Shown in pieces: positions 39,012-47,554 of a stretch of 51,015 bases of DNA. The stretch is from an uncultured Oscillibacter sp. (lineage in GTDB: Bacteria; Bacillota; Clostridia; Oscillospirales; Oscillospiraceae). The notes under the pieces were generated by a model, which did not search any database, was not told where the DNA came from, and saw nothing but the letters and a program-made list of their open reading frames with translations. The number at the start of each line of letters is the position of its first letter. Position 1 is the first letter of the stretch. The stretch spans positions 1 to 51,015 of the forward strand of contig UQVS01000019.1 in the NCBI GenBank assembly GCA_900544615.1. Direction: 5' to 3'. Both the position numbers and the translations under genes were made by a program.

Positions 39012-39452
39012 ATGAACTATTCCATTGGCGAGGTGTCCCGGATGTTCGGACTGCCGCAGTCCACCCTGCGGTATTATGATAAGGAGGGGCTGCTGCCCCA
39101 TATCCAGCGGCAGGGCGCGGGCATCCGCCGCTTTGACGAGCAGGCCGTTGAAGCCCTGCGGGTCATCGAGTGCCTGAAAAAATCCGGCATGGAGATCAAG
39201 GACATCCGGCAGTTTATGATCTGGTGCGGAGAGGGGGCTTCTACCTATCAGCAGCGGCTGGAGCTGTTTCAGCGGCGGCGGGCCGAGGTGGAGCAGGAGC
39301 TGGCCCGGCTGAAAAAAACGCTGGCCATGATTGACTTCAAATGCTGGTATTATACGCAGGCGCTGGCCACCGGAAGCGAGGATTTTACCGCCGCCATTCC
39401 GGAGGGACTGCCGGAGGAGATCCGGGCGCTTTACGAGCTTTCCCACGACTGA
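39012..39452 (+). CDS. MerR-family transcriptional regulator
   Basis: The 146-residue protein has the MerR winged helix (NYSIGEVSRMFGLPQSTLRYYDKEGLLPHIQRQGAGIRRFDEQAVEAL), the long dimerisation helix (about 75-110) and a variable C-terminal part with three scattered cysteines (in IECLK, IWCGEG and FKCWYY) that might sense redox or thiol stress; no typical metal loop is seen. It should activate the redox operon from the 19-bp-spacer promoter and may repress itself. Confidence 0.92.
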   Translation: MNYSIGEVSRMFGLPQSTLRYYDKEGLLPHIQRQGAGIRRFDEQAVEALRVIECLKKSGMEIKDIRQFMIWCGEGASTYQQRLELFQRRRAEVEQELARLKKTLAMIDFKCWYYTQALATGSEDFTAAIPEGLPEEIRALYELSHD

Positions 39453-39505
39453 AAAAGGCGTGGACAGGCCAAACTGGCCGTATGGGATCATGAAGGAGGA
39501 GCCAT

Positions 39506-40702
39506 ATGCAGATCAGGGAACTTTTACAGGATGCGGAACAGCTGAAAGCGGAGATCATAACGGACCGGCGGACGCTGCACCAGAACCCGGAAGCAGGGCC
39601 GCGTCTGCCGGAGACGGCGGGCTATGTAAAGCGGCAGCTGGAGGCGCTGGGCTATCCGGCGCAGGAGCTGGCAGGGGGCGTTGCGGCGGACATCACCGGC
39701 GAGGACACCGGGCGGTGCATCCTGCTGCGGGCGGACATGGACGCCCTGCGGATCCGGGAGGACACCGGGCTGGAATTCCAATCCGAAAACGGAAAGATGC
39801 ACGCCTGCGGCCACGACCTTCACGCCGCCATGCTGCTGGGGGCGGCCCGGCTGCTGCGGCAGCACCGGGAGGAATTGCAGGGAACCGTCCGTCTGGTGTT
39901 CCAGCCGGATGAGGAGGGATTTACCGGCGCAAAGGCCATGCTGGCGGCGGGCATCCTGAAAAAGAAGCCGGAGCCGCAGGCGGCGTTGGCGCTGCACGTC
40001 CACTCCGGCACACCGTCGGGACTGGCGCTGTGCGGCCGGGGAACCTTTATGGCGGGCTGCACCCTGTTCCGCATCACGGTGCAGGGCATCGGATGCCACG
40101 GCGCCATGCCGGAAACCGGCGTGGATCCCATCAACATCGCCGCCCATGTCTATCTGTCCCTTCAGGAGCTGATTGCGCGGGAGCTGGCGGCAAAAACGCC
40201 GGCGGTTGTGACCATAGGCCGCTTCTGCGGCGGGGAAGGCCCCAATATTATTCCGGGCGCGTGCGTGATGGAGGGAACCATCCGCACCTTTGACCGGGAG
40301 GTGACGGCCAGACTGATGACCCGGATCACAGAGCTGGCGGAGGGCATTGCCAAAGCCTTCCGGGGCAGCGCCCGGACGGAAGAACTGGCCTCAGCGCCGC
40401 CGCTGAAAAACGACCCGGCGCTGGTGAACCGAATGGCGGACTGGGCAGAGGAGCTGCTGGGCAAACAGAGCGTGTGCCGGCTGGATGAGGGCGGCATGGG
40501 ATCTGAGGACTTTGCCTCCTACACCTATGAAGTCCCCAGCGCCTACCTGCTGCTGGGAGCCGGAACGGCGGCGGAGGATCCACGGTTCGGAAAGCCCATG
40601 CACAATCCGCAGGTGGTGTTCAACGAGGACATTCTGCCAAAAGGCGCGGCGCTGTATGCGGCCTGCGCCATGAAGTGGCTGGCGAAAAAACCAGGTGAAT
40701 AA
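39506..40702 (+). CDS. M20-family amidohydrolase
   Basis: The 398-residue metallohydrolase has the zinc motifs ADMDALRI, HACGHDLHAAMLLGAA, FQPDEEGFTGAKAML and GSEDFASY, with a lid domain between. It belongs to the IAA-amino acid hydrolase/N-acyl-amino acid amidohydrolase group (M20D) and should split an acyl or benzoyl amino acid; the exact substrate is unknown. AGGAGG precedes the ATG. It follows merR by 53 bases and may be read from the same transcript. Confidence 0.93.
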   Translation: MQIRELLQDAEQLKAEIITDRRTLHQNPEAGPRLPETAGYVKRQLEALGYPAQELAGGVAADITGEDTGRCILLRADMDALRIREDTGLEFQSENGKMHACGHDLHAAMLLGAARLLRQHREELQGTVRLVFQPDEEGFTGAKAMLAAGILKKKPEPQAALALHVHSGTPSGLALCGRGTFMAGCTLFRITVQGIGCHGAMPETGVDPINIAAHVYLSLQELIARELAAKTPAVVTIGRFCGGEGPNIIPGACVMEGTIRTFDREVTARLMTRITELAEGIAKAFRGSARTEELASAPPLKNDPALVNRMADWAEELLGKQSVCRLDEGGMGSEDFASYTYEVPSAYLLLGAGTAAEDPRFGKPMHNPQVVFNEDILPKGAALYAACAMKWLAKKPGE

Positions 40703-40708
40703 ACTCGG

Positions 40709-40742
40709 CAAGGCCCCGGAAGCATCTGCTTCCGGGGCCTTG
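40709..40742. terminator. Convergent hairpin between the amidohydrolase and amtB
   Basis: CAAGGCCCCGGAAGCA and TGCTTCCGGGGCCTTG form a perfect 16-bp stem with a 2-base loop. No T tract follows on either strand, yet its place between convergent genes and its stability make it a likely transcription stop. Confidence 0.7.
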
Positions 40743-40778
40743 CCTGACAAAGAGTGAACAGAAAAACGGGCTCAACCG

Positions 40779-42503
40779 TTATTCTACATCCTGAAGGGCG
40801 TCATAGCCCTCTTCGCCGGTGCGGACCTTGACCACGTTCTCAACGTCGTAGACAAAGATCTTGCCGTCGCCGATATGACCGGTGTAGAGTACCTTCTTGG
40901 CGGTTTCGATGACGCTGCGGACCGGGACCTTGCTGACCACGATATCCAGCTGGATCTTGGGTAGCAGGGTGGCTTCCACCTCTACGCCGCGGTAATACTC
41001 CGGCTTGCCTTTCTGGATGCCGCAGCCCAGCACGTGGCTCATGGTCATGCCGGTGATCCCCAGATCCAGCATGGCTTTTTTCAGGGCCTCGAATTTGGAT
41101 TCCTTACAGATGATCTCCACCTTGGTGAACTTGGGGGTTGTGCCGTCAGACTCGTCGAAGGAGGGAACCCGCTTGACGGGAATGGCTTCTGCGGCGGGGA
41201 CGTCGCCGGTGACAGCCACAGGAACGGTATCCGTTTCAAGGGCGGTGGTGTCAGGCAGCATGGCGAAGCCGGCGTAGGCGGTCAGCAGGCCGTGCTCAGA
41301 GACGTCCAGACCGGTGATCTCCTCCTCAGGAGAGACCCGCAGGCCGATGGTGTGCTTCAGAATGGTAAAGACAATGGTGATCACAACTGCCACATAGAGA
41401 ATAACGGACGCCACGCCCAGACACTGGATGCCGAAGAAATGGAAGCCGCCGCCGTAGAACACGCCTTTTTCCGTGGAGACGCCGGTGGCAAACAGGCCGG
41501 TGAGAATGGTGCCGAGAGAGCCGCAGACACCGTGAACGGAAATTGCGCCCACAGGGTCGTCGATCTTGGCGACCTTATCAAAGAATTCCACAGCCAGCAC
41601 GATGACGAGACCGAACACAATGCCCATGATGGCAGCACCCAGAGGATCTACGGCGTCGCACCCGGCGGTGATGCCCACCAGACCGGCCAGCGCGGCGTTG
41701 TAGGTCATGGAAACATCGGGCTTGCCGTAGCGCAGCCAGGTGAAGATCAGGGTCGTGCAGCAGGCAACGGCGGTGCAGAGGTTGGTGTTGAAGAATACCA
41801 GACCGGCGCTGACGATCAGATCGTCGGTGTCCATGCCCACGGTGGAAGCGCCGTTGAAGCCGAACCAGCAGAACCAGAGAATGAACACGCCCAGCGCGGC
41901 GAAAGTCAGGTTGTGGCCCAGAATCGCCTTGGGCTTTCCGTCTCTGCCGTACTTGCCGATCCGGGGGCCAAGCATCTTGGCGCCGATCAGGGCGCATACG
42001 CCGCCCACCATGTGGACGCAGGTGGAACCGGCAAAATCGTGGAAGCCCAGCTCACTGAGCCAGCCGCCGCCCCAGATCCAGTGGCCGGAGATGGGGTAGA
42101 TCAGCAGGGAAATGGCGGCGGAGTAGATGCAGTATGCGCTGAACTTGGTGCGCTCTGCCATGGCACCGGAGACGATGGTGGCGGAGGTGGCGCAGAACAC
42201 GGTCTGGAAAATGGCGTAGGCCCACAGGGGAACGCCGGCGGGAAGGACGTGGCTGTAGTCCTTCATAATCATGGGGTCAAACCAGCCGAACAGGCCGGTG
42301 CCTGCACCGAACATGATGCCGAAGCCCACCAGCCAGAAGCAGGGGGTGCCGATGCAGAAGTCCATCAGGTTCTTCATCAGGATGTTGCCGGTGTTTTTGG
42401 CACGGGTGAAGCCTGCTTCGCACATGGAGAAGCCTGCCTGCATGAAAAAGACCAGCGCCGCGCCCAGCAGAACCCAGATGGTGTTGACTGAACTGTATTC
42501 CAT
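40779..42503 (-). CDS. amtB: Ammonium transporter fused to a PII signalling domain
   Basis: The 574-residue protein joins an Amt/AmtB channel (about 1-400) to a PII domain (about 458-572). The channel has the twin histidines in CVHMVGG (H164) and SVHGVCG (H324). A P/A/T/V-rich linker leads to PII with KVEIICKESKFEALKKAML, the T loop around PEYYRGVEVEA, LLPKIQLDIVV and TGHIGDGKIFV-RTGEEG. In most bacteria the blocking PII (GlnK) is a separate protein; here it is tethered. GGAGG precedes the ATG at 42503. The leader carries a strong promoter and two hairpins. Confidence 0.93.
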   Translation of the reverse strand: MEYSSVNTIWVLLGAALVFFMQAGFSMCEAGFTRAKNTGNILMKNLMDFCIGTPCFWLVGFGIMFGAGTGLFGWFDPMIMKDYSHVLPAGVPLWAYAIFQTVFCATSATIVSGAMAERTKFSAYCIYSAAISLLIYPISGHWIWGGGWLSELGFHDFAGSTCVHMVGGVCALIGAKMLGPRIGKYGRDGKPKAILGHNLTFAALGVFILWFCWFGFNGASTVGMDTDDLIVSAGLVFFNTNLCTAVACCTTLIFTWLRYGKPDVSMTYNAALAGLVGITAGCDAVDPLGAAIMGIVFGLVIVLAVEFFDKVAKIDDPVGAISVHGVCGSLGTILTGLFATGVSTEKGVFYGGGFHFFGIQCLGVASVILYVAVVITIVFTILKHTIGLRVSPEEEITGLDVSEHGLLTAYAGFAMLPDTTALETDTVPVAVTGDVPAAEAIPVKRVPSFDESDGTTPKFTKVEIICKESKFEALKKAMLDLGITGMTMSHVLGCGIQKGKPEYYRGVEVEATLLPKIQLDIVVSKVPVRSVIETAKKVLYTGHIGDGKIFVYDVENVVKVRTGEEGYDALQDVE

Positions 42504-42550
42504 AGTTGATTCCTCCCAGTTTGTGTTTTCTCCCCGGCGTATTTCCTGCA

Positions 42551-42595
42551 TAAAAAGAAGACAATGGGGCTTTCCGAAACGGTAAGACCCCATTG
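42551..42595 (-). terminator. Attenuator-like terminator in the amtB leader
   Basis: CAATGGGG (42562-42569) and CCCCATTG (42588-42595) form an 8-bp stem extended by inner pairs, followed on the minus strand by TCTTCTTTTTA. It lies between the amtB promoter and the ATG, 48 bases ahead of the gene, so it would stop transcription before amtB unless prevented. Confidence 0.8.
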
Positions 42596-42636
42596 CCTTG
42601 CACAGTTATGCAGAAAACATCAGAGGAAAAGAGAAA

Positions 42637-42664
42637 GCGTCTTAGAGAATGATCTCTAAGACGC
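42637..42664 (-). promoter_or_regulatory. First leader hairpin of amtB
   Basis: GCGTCTTAGAGA (42637-42648) and TCTCTAAGACGC (42653-42664) form a perfect 12-bp stem with a 4-base loop, beginning about 13 bases after the expected transcription start. Two tandem hairpins, the second a terminator, recall protein-controlled antitermination leaders of nitrogen genes, but I cannot show the loop signature of the ANTAR class. Confidence 0.6.
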
Positions 42665-42683
42665 CCTTGCCTTGATGAGAGGT

Positions 42684-42711
42684 ATTATACACGCTTTGCC
42701 GAACTTGTCAA
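42684..42711 (-). promoter_or_regulatory. Promoter of amtB
   Basis: On the minus strand TTGACA (42706-42711) and TATAAT (42684-42689) are 16 bases apart with TG just before the -10 (GTGTATAAT). Both boxes are perfect, so expression must be held back by another means, likely the leader terminator. The leader is about 175 bases. Confidence 0.85.
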
Positions 42712-42874
42712 CCGCCAAAAAACGATTTCGGCCATCTGATGAAAAGCGCCGGAATTCCGGCGGCGGCTTCTGGGCAAATTATCAAAATGCAGAAAAACCG
42801 AATAGGTTTTCCTGCCGGGGACACACTATCTCACGGCGAAAGCCAAAAAAATTCTCATGCAGGAGGAACCAACC

Positions 42875-43063
42875 ATGAAGGACTGCACCAACAACGGCTG
42901 CCAGTGTACCCCCAACCAGAGCATCAACTGCACCGTCAACAACTGCGCACACCACTGCCAGGATTCCAATTACTGCGGCCTGAGCTCCATCCGGGTGGGT
43001 ACCCATGAGACCAACCCCACCGAGATCAAGTGTACCGACTGCCAGAGCTTTGAGCTGAAGTAA
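42875..43063 (+). CDS. DUF1540 domain protein
   Basis: The 62-residue protein has seven cysteines and several histidines in the DUF1540 pattern (CTNNGCQC, NCTVNNCAHHCQDSNYC, CTDCQSF). It probably binds a metal; no function is known. The ATG at 42875 is preferred because AGGAGG lies 9 bases upstream; an ATG six codons earlier lacks a site. The 147 bases up to the next gene hold a GC-rich hairpin (CCGGTGTGCCGGGAAATCCCGGTACACCGG, about 43092-43121, quoted here as its two arms CCGGTGT and ACACCGG). Confidence 0.88.
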   Translation: MKDCTNNGCQCTPNQSINCTVNNCAHHCQDSNYCGLSSIRVGTHETNPTEIKCTDCQSFELK

Positions 43064-43210
43064 GCGGCGAAACGCGCCTGATCCCCGCCTGCCGGTGTGC
43101 CGGGAAATCCCGGTACACCGGCGGAAATCCCGGAGAACTTTGCGGAGAAAGGCTTCCATAGAGCCTGCCGGAAAACAGCGCCTACATATTCTTTGAGAGG
43201 AGGCGGCTGC

Positions 43211-43564
43211 ATGGCGTCAGAATGGCCCGCCCGGATAGCCGGGGGCGCTGCGGGATTGGCCAACGGCCTGTTCGGCGGTGGCGGCGGGATGGTGTTCCTA
43301 CCCATCGTGTCCCGGTGGGGCGGGCTGGATGCCCGGAAACTGTACGCCACCTGCGTGGGCGTGATCTTCCCGGTGTGCGCCGTGTCCGCCGCAGTATATC
43401 TCTGGCGGGGGGAGATCCGGATACTGGACGCACTGCCCTATCTGGCAGGGGGGCTTGCAGGCGGCTGGCTGGGCGGAAAACTCTACGGCAGGGTACCCAC
43501 GGCGGTGCTGAAATGGCTGTTTGCCGGGTTCCTCTTTTACGCGGGGGTGAAGTACCTGCTGTGA
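43211..43564 (+). CDS. Half-size TauE/SafE (TSUP) membrane protein, first of a pair
   Basis: The 117-residue protein has about four membrane segments and the N-terminal TSUP pattern (GGAAGLANGLFGGGGGMVFLPIV, ARKLYATCVGVIFPVCAVSAAVYL, GGLAGGWLGGKLYGRVP). Ordinary TSUP proteins are about 250 residues with two such repeats, so this is one half. AGGAGG lies about 10 bases upstream. The next gene, the other half, overlaps by one base (TGATG). Likely exports an anion such as sulfite or a sulfonate; unproven. Confidence 0.85.
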   Translation: MASEWPARIAGGAAGLANGLFGGGGGMVFLPIVSRWGGLDARKLYATCVGVIFPVCAVSAAVYLWRGEIRILDALPYLAGGLAGGWLGGKLYGRVPTAVLKWLFAGFLFYAGVKYLL

Positions 43565-43941
43565 TGGACTGGCTGATTCCGTTTCTCTGCGGCATGGGCG
43601 CTGCGGTGATCTCCGCGTGGGGCGTGGGCGGCGGAACGCTGCTGCTGTTGGTGATGACGCTGTTTTTGGGGGTGGATCAGCGGACGGCGCAGGGTATCAA
43701 CCTGCTGTTTTTCCTGCCTACCGCCCTGTCGGCGCTGATCTGCCACTGGAAAAACGGCTGTCTGGATCGTCCCACCCTGAAAAACGCGGTGTCGGCGGCG
43801 GTTCCGGCGGCTCTGCTGGGGGCGTGGATCGCCACGGCAGTAGACGTGGAGCTGCTGGGCCGCCCATTTGGAGCGTATCTGCTGCTCTCAGGGGTCTCCC
43901 TGATCCTGCCGCAGAAGCGCAAAAAAGAATCCGGCAGCTGA
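43564..43941 (+). CDS. Half-size TauE/SafE (TSUP) membrane protein, second of a pair
   Basis: The 125-residue protein repeats the TSUP half pattern (LIPFLCGMGAAVISAWGVGGGTLLLLVMTLFLGVDQRTAQGINLLFFLPTALSALI and AVPAALLGAWIA). Its ATG overlaps the stop of the first half by one base, which couples their translation. Together they add up to 242 residues, a normal whole transporter, suggesting a heterodimer. The stop codon lies within the convergent terminator stem. Confidence 0.85.
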   Translation: MDWLIPFLCGMGAAVISAWGVGGGTLLLLVMTLFLGVDQRTAQGINLLFFLPTALSALICHWKNGCLDRPTLKNAVSAAVPAALLGAWIATAVDVELLGRPFGAYLLLSGVSLILPQKRKKESGS

Positions 43942-43954
43942 CGCTGCCGGATTT
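43931..43954. terminator. Bidirectional terminator overlapping the second TSUP stop codon
   Basis: CCGGCAGC TGAC GCTGCCGG (43931-43950) has ATTTCC on the plus side and ATTCTTTTTT on the minus side. The TGA of the upstream gene is in the loop, so the last codons form half of the stem. It mainly serves the htrA operon on the minus strand. Confidence 0.8.
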
Positions 43955-43960
43955 CCGTAT

Positions 43961-45268
43961 TTACTTCTCCAGAGCGTCGGTCAGCTCCAGCGTTACATCC
44001 AGAATCTGGCCGTCCCGCCAGATGGTCAGGGTTATCTCGTCGCCCACATGGTGTTTCCAGCGGGCTTTCAGCACGTCGCCGCTGCTGAGGGTCTCCTGCC
44101 CGTCCACCGCCAGAATGTAGTCCCCGGTCTGAATTCCGGCCCGGTCTGCCGCGCCGCCGGGGGTGACGGCTGCATTCCCGGCGTCCGCCCAGACCTCCAG
44201 CCCCCAGAGGGTGTCCGTCAGCTGGGTGGGGATCTGCCGCACGGACACGCCCAGAACCGGCTCAGGCTGCAAGGCCCCGTAGGCCAGCAGATCGTTAACA
44301 ACCCGTTCCGCCTGCACGGAGGGAATGGCGAAGCCCAGCCCCTCCACGGTGGAATACCGGGCGTACATTTTCATGAAGTTGATGCCCACCACCTGACCGC
44401 TGTCGCTGATGAGCGGGCCGCCGGAGTTGCCGTTGTTCAGGGCGGCGTTGGTCTGGATCATCGGCATGGAGGTCTGGCCGTCCAGCTGCATTTCCCGGTT
44501 TACGGAGGACACGATGCCGTTGGTAAAGGTGCCGCTCATCTCCAGATCCAGCGGCGTGCCGATGGCGTATACCGCATTGCCGACCTGAAGCGTATCGGAA
44601 TCCAGAAATTCCGCCGTGGGCAGGTTTTCCCCGTCAATTTTCAGAACCGCCAGATCGTAATTGGCATCGCTGGCGATGAATTTGGCCTCATAGGGCTGGC
44701 CGTTGGCCAGCAGCACCGTGCAGGCGGTTCCTCCGGCCACCACATGGTGGTTGGTGAGGAGATACCCGTCCTCCCGGAAGAGAACGCCGGTGCCGATGGA
44801 CATACGGTTATCCCCCAGATCCACCGCCACAGTCACCACGGCGTCATGCACCTTCCGGTATACCTCCGGCGCGGAGAGAACGTACCCCGGTTCCGTTTCC
44901 AGCGTCAGGCGCACGGATGCGTCCGGCTCTGCGGTGGGAATGGTAATGGGGGCTTCCTCCGCGTCCTGCTCCCGGTCGTAGTAATAATAGTCATCCTCCT
45001 CCTGCCAGTCGTCAGGCGACTGTGCCTGCCAGAGAAGCCATTGGATGCCGCCGAAGAGCAGAACGATTGCCGCCGCGATCGCAAGAAGAATCAGCAGCCC
45101 TTTCAGCACCCGGCACTTTTTTCGGGGTTTTGCGGCGGAAGCCGCCGCTTTTTCCGGGATGGCTCCCGGCAGGGGACGGGAATAGGTCTCCACGATCTCC
45201 GCCGGGAAATCCCGGCTGTATTCTTCAATCACCTCGCCCCGCGTCCGCAGGGTTCTGCGCTCACTCAT
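43961..45268 (-). CDS. htrA: HtrA/DegP-type serine protease with PDZ domain
   Basis: The 435-residue protein has a cytosolic N-terminus of about 50 residues, one membrane segment, an acidic tyrosine/aspartate linker, a trypsin-like domain with the triad H175 (TNHHV), D205 (YDLAVLKI) and S282 (GNSGGPL), and a C-terminal PDZ domain (AGIQTGDYILAVDGQ). It is a membrane-anchored quality-control protease. It follows the kinase gene by six bases and ends the operon, as in CssRS- or WalRK-linked htrA loci. Confidence 0.94.
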   Translation of the reverse strand: MSERRTLRTRGEVIEEYSRDFPAEIVETYSRPLPGAIPEKAAASAAKPRKKCRVLKGLLILLAIAAAIVLLFGGIQWLLWQAQSPDDWQEEDDYYYYDREQDAEEAPITIPTAEPDASVRLTLETEPGYVLSAPEVYRKVHDAVVTVAVDLGDNRMSIGTGVLFREDGYLLTNHHVVAGGTACTVLLANGQPYEAKFIASDANYDLAVLKIDGENLPTAEFLDSDTLQVGNAVYAIGTPLDLEMSGTFTNGIVSSVNREMQLDGQTSMPMIQTNAALNNGNSGGPLISDSGQVVGINFMKMYARYSTVEGLGFAIPSVQAERVVNDLLAYGALQPEPVLGVSVRQIPTQLTDTLWGLEVWADAGNAAVTPGGAADRAGIQTGDYILAVDGQETLSSGDVLKARWKHHVGDEITLTIWRDGQILDVTLELTDALEK

Positions 45269-45274
45269 AGTACC

Positions 45275-46729
45275 TCACTCTACCCGCAGGGAGAACGTGA
45301 AGGTAGTCACGCCGTCCTCGCTGGTTACGTTGATTTCTTCCTTGTGCTGCTGCAAAATGGTCTTGACGATGTACAGCCCCAGTCCGTAGCCGTCCTTGTC
45401 CTCGCTGCGGGACTTGTCGCTCTTGTGGAACCGCTCGAACAGCAGCGGCAGTTCCTCAGCCGGAATGGTGTCGCCCACGTTCCGCACGGTGACGCGGGCC
45501 TTGCCGTCCATCATGGCCACGCCCAGATAGAGGGTAGACCCCTCCCGCGCAAACTTGGCGGCGTTTTCCAGCAGGTTGTAGATCACCTGCGTGATCATAT
45601 CGTTGTCGCCCAGCACGAGGATCGGCTCGTCGGGGATGTCGGCGTCCACGTCCAGATGCCGGTCGTTGATCTTCTTTTCCATGGAGATCAGCACCCGGCG
45701 CATGGCCTCGCAGATGTCGAAATGGTTTCCGCCCCGGAGGGGATCCATTACCTGAAGCTGGCTGACATCCAGCATCCGCCGCACCAGACGGCTGAGCCGG
45801 CGGCTTTCGTTGGCGATGATCTGTAAATACTGCTTTTCATTCTCCGGCGGGATGGTGCCGTCCAGAATTCCGTCCGTGTAGCCGGCAATGGTGGTCATGG
45901 GGGTTTTCAGCTCATGGGAAATGTTGGCGATGAACTCCCGGCGCTGCCGCTCCGTCTGCTGGAGGGATTCCGCCATGTTGTTGAAGGAGGCCGCCAGCTC
46001 ACCGATCTCATCCTCCCGGCCGTAGTCGTTCATGCGGATGTCAAAGTCTCCCTCGGCGTACTGCCGGGTGGCGCGGGCCATTTCCCGGATGGGCTTGATC
46101 TGCCGCATGGTGGTGATGGAGGAGGCCATGAAGGAGATCATCAGCACCACGCAGGAGGTCATCAGCAGCAGTCCCGCAAAGGCCCGCCACAGATTGTCAA
46201 CAGACGCGGAGGTGGACACGGTAAAGACCGCCCCCAGCGTTTCCTGCGTGGCGGGATTCACCACGGGGACGCCAGCAATGAACTGCTTGCTCCTGTAGAT
46301 CTGATCCAGCCTGCTGCGGCCGGCCCATGTGCCGTCGTCAAGGACTTTCTCCATGACGGGCTGTGGGATGGTGACGGATTGCCCTGCCATGGAATCGTCC
46401 GTGGAGAGCAGCACGTGGCCATCGTCATCGCAGACCAGAATATCCATCTCGGAGATCAGGGCGGCGGTGGCCGCCAGCTGCCGGAACTGCTCGTCCTTTT
46501 GTAACTCCTCCATGGAAAGATACCGGCCGGTTTCCAGATACCGCACGGACAGCTTGCTGACCGCCTGAGCGCGCACCAACAGCTCGTCGGTTTTCTGCCC
46601 GCGGGCATAGGAATAGCTCAGGGAGAAGAAGGACACGCCCAGCAGCACCAGCGTCAGCGCCACCATGCCCACCGTGACGGCCATCTGCCGCCAGTACAGG
46701 CCGCGGAAATGTTTATGAAGCCACTTCAT
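45275..46729 (-). CDS. Membrane sensor histidine kinase
   Basis: The 484-residue kinase has two membrane segments (about 15-37 and 170-195) around an outer sensor domain, a HAMP domain, the HisKA box with H272 in SHELKTP, and an HATPase (NLLENAAKFA, VGDTIPAEELPLLFERF, GYGLGLYIV). In the G1 box the usual DxGxG is replaced by NVGDTI, a divergence also seen in some clostridial kinases. It is encoded three bases after its regulator and probably senses envelope stress, given htrA downstream. Confidence 0.92.
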   Translation of the reverse strand: MKWLHKHFRGLYWRQMAVTVGMVALTLVLLGVSFFSLSYSYARGQKTDELLVRAQAVSKLSVRYLETGRYLSMEELQKDEQFRQLAATAALISEMDILVCDDDGHVLLSTDDSMAGQSVTIPQPVMEKVLDDGTWAGRSRLDQIYRSKQFIAGVPVVNPATQETLGAVFTVSTSASVDNLWRAFAGLLLMTSCVVLMISFMASSITTMRQIKPIREMARATRQYAEGDFDIRMNDYGREDEIGELAASFNNMAESLQQTERQRREFIANISHELKTPMTTIAGYTDGILDGTIPPENEKQYLQIIANESRRLSRLVRRMLDVSQLQVMDPLRGGNHFDICEAMRRVLISMEKKINDRHLDVDADIPDEPILVLGDNDMITQVIYNLLENAAKFAREGSTLYLGVAMMDGKARVTVRNVGDTIPAEELPLLFERFHKSDKSRSEDKDGYGLGLYIVKTILQQHKEEINVTSEDGVTTFTFSLRVE

Positions 46730-46732
46730 GGG

Positions 46733-47437
46733 TCACTTCTTTTCCCCTGTCTGGCCGGTGGTGGTTTCGAACTTGTACCCCACGCCCCAGACGGTTTTCA
46801 GCGCCCACTGGTCGCTGACGCCCTCCACCTTTTCCCGCAGGCGCTTGATGTGTACGTCCACGGTGCGGCTGTCGCCGAAGTAGTCGAAGCCCCATACCTC
46901 GTCCAGCAGCTGGTTCCGGGTATAGACCCGGTTGGGGGTGGCGGCCAGATGGTACAGCAGCTCCAGCTCCTTGGGAGGCGTGTCGATCTTTTTGCCGTCC
47001 ACGATCAGTTCATAGGAGTCCAGATCGATGGTCAGCTTGTCGAAATGCAGCTTCTTGCTGGTGTCGTTGGGGATTTCCGTCCGCCGCAGGACGGCGTTGA
47101 TCCGGGCGATCAGCTCCTTCATCTCGAAGGGCTTGACGATATAATCGTCCGCGCCCATCTCCAGACCCTGAATCCGGTCAAAGACCTCGCTTTTGGCCGT
47201 CAGCATGATGATGGGTACCTTGCTGGTTTCCCGGATCTTGGCGCAGACGGCCCAGCCGTCCATCACCGGCAGCATGATGTCCAGCAGGATCAGATCCGGC
47301 TCCTTTTTCTGGAATTCCTCCAGCGCCTTGCCGCCGTCTCCGGCGATGCGGACGTCAAAGCCCTCTTTCACCAGATACATATGGATGAGGTCGGAGATAT
47401 TTTTGTCGTCTTCCACGACCAGAATGTTGCGTCCCAT
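46733..47437 (-). CDS. OmpR-family response regulator
   Basis: The 234-residue protein has a receiver (acidic E9-D10-D11, phosphoacceptor D53 in LILLDIMLPVMDG, lysine in DDYIVKPFEMKE) and an OmpR winged helix (TPPKELELLYHLAATPNRVYTRNQLLDEVWGFDYFGDSRTVDVHIKRLREKVE). GGGAGG precedes the ATG. It heads the regulator-kinase-htrA operon. Confidence 0.95.
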   Translation of the reverse strand: MGRNILVVEDDKNISDLIHMYLVKEGFDVRIAGDGGKALEEFQKKEPDLILLDIMLPVMDGWAVCAKIRETSKVPIIMLTAKSEVFDRIQGLEMGADDYIVKPFEMKELIARINAVLRRTEIPNDTSKKLHFDKLTIDLDSYELIVDGKKIDTPPKELELLYHLAATPNRVYTRNQLLDEVWGFDYFGDSRTVDVHIKRLREKVEGVSDQWALKTVWGVGYKFETTTGQTGEKK

Positions 47438-47554
47438 AGGGTTTTCCTCCCGTTTTGCAGGCCGGGCGGCCCGCTTATGTCTGTGGCTTCTATTTTACCC
47501 CAAACCACGGCGGGGTGTTGAACGATTTGTAAACCTTGGCGGAAAAAGCGGCTT

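Noticed and set aside
42551..42664. ANTAR-type antitermination motif
   Set aside because: Two tandem hairpins are present, but the hexanucleotide loops with A at position 1 and G at position 4 cannot be shown for both, so I describe an attenuator-like leader without a class.
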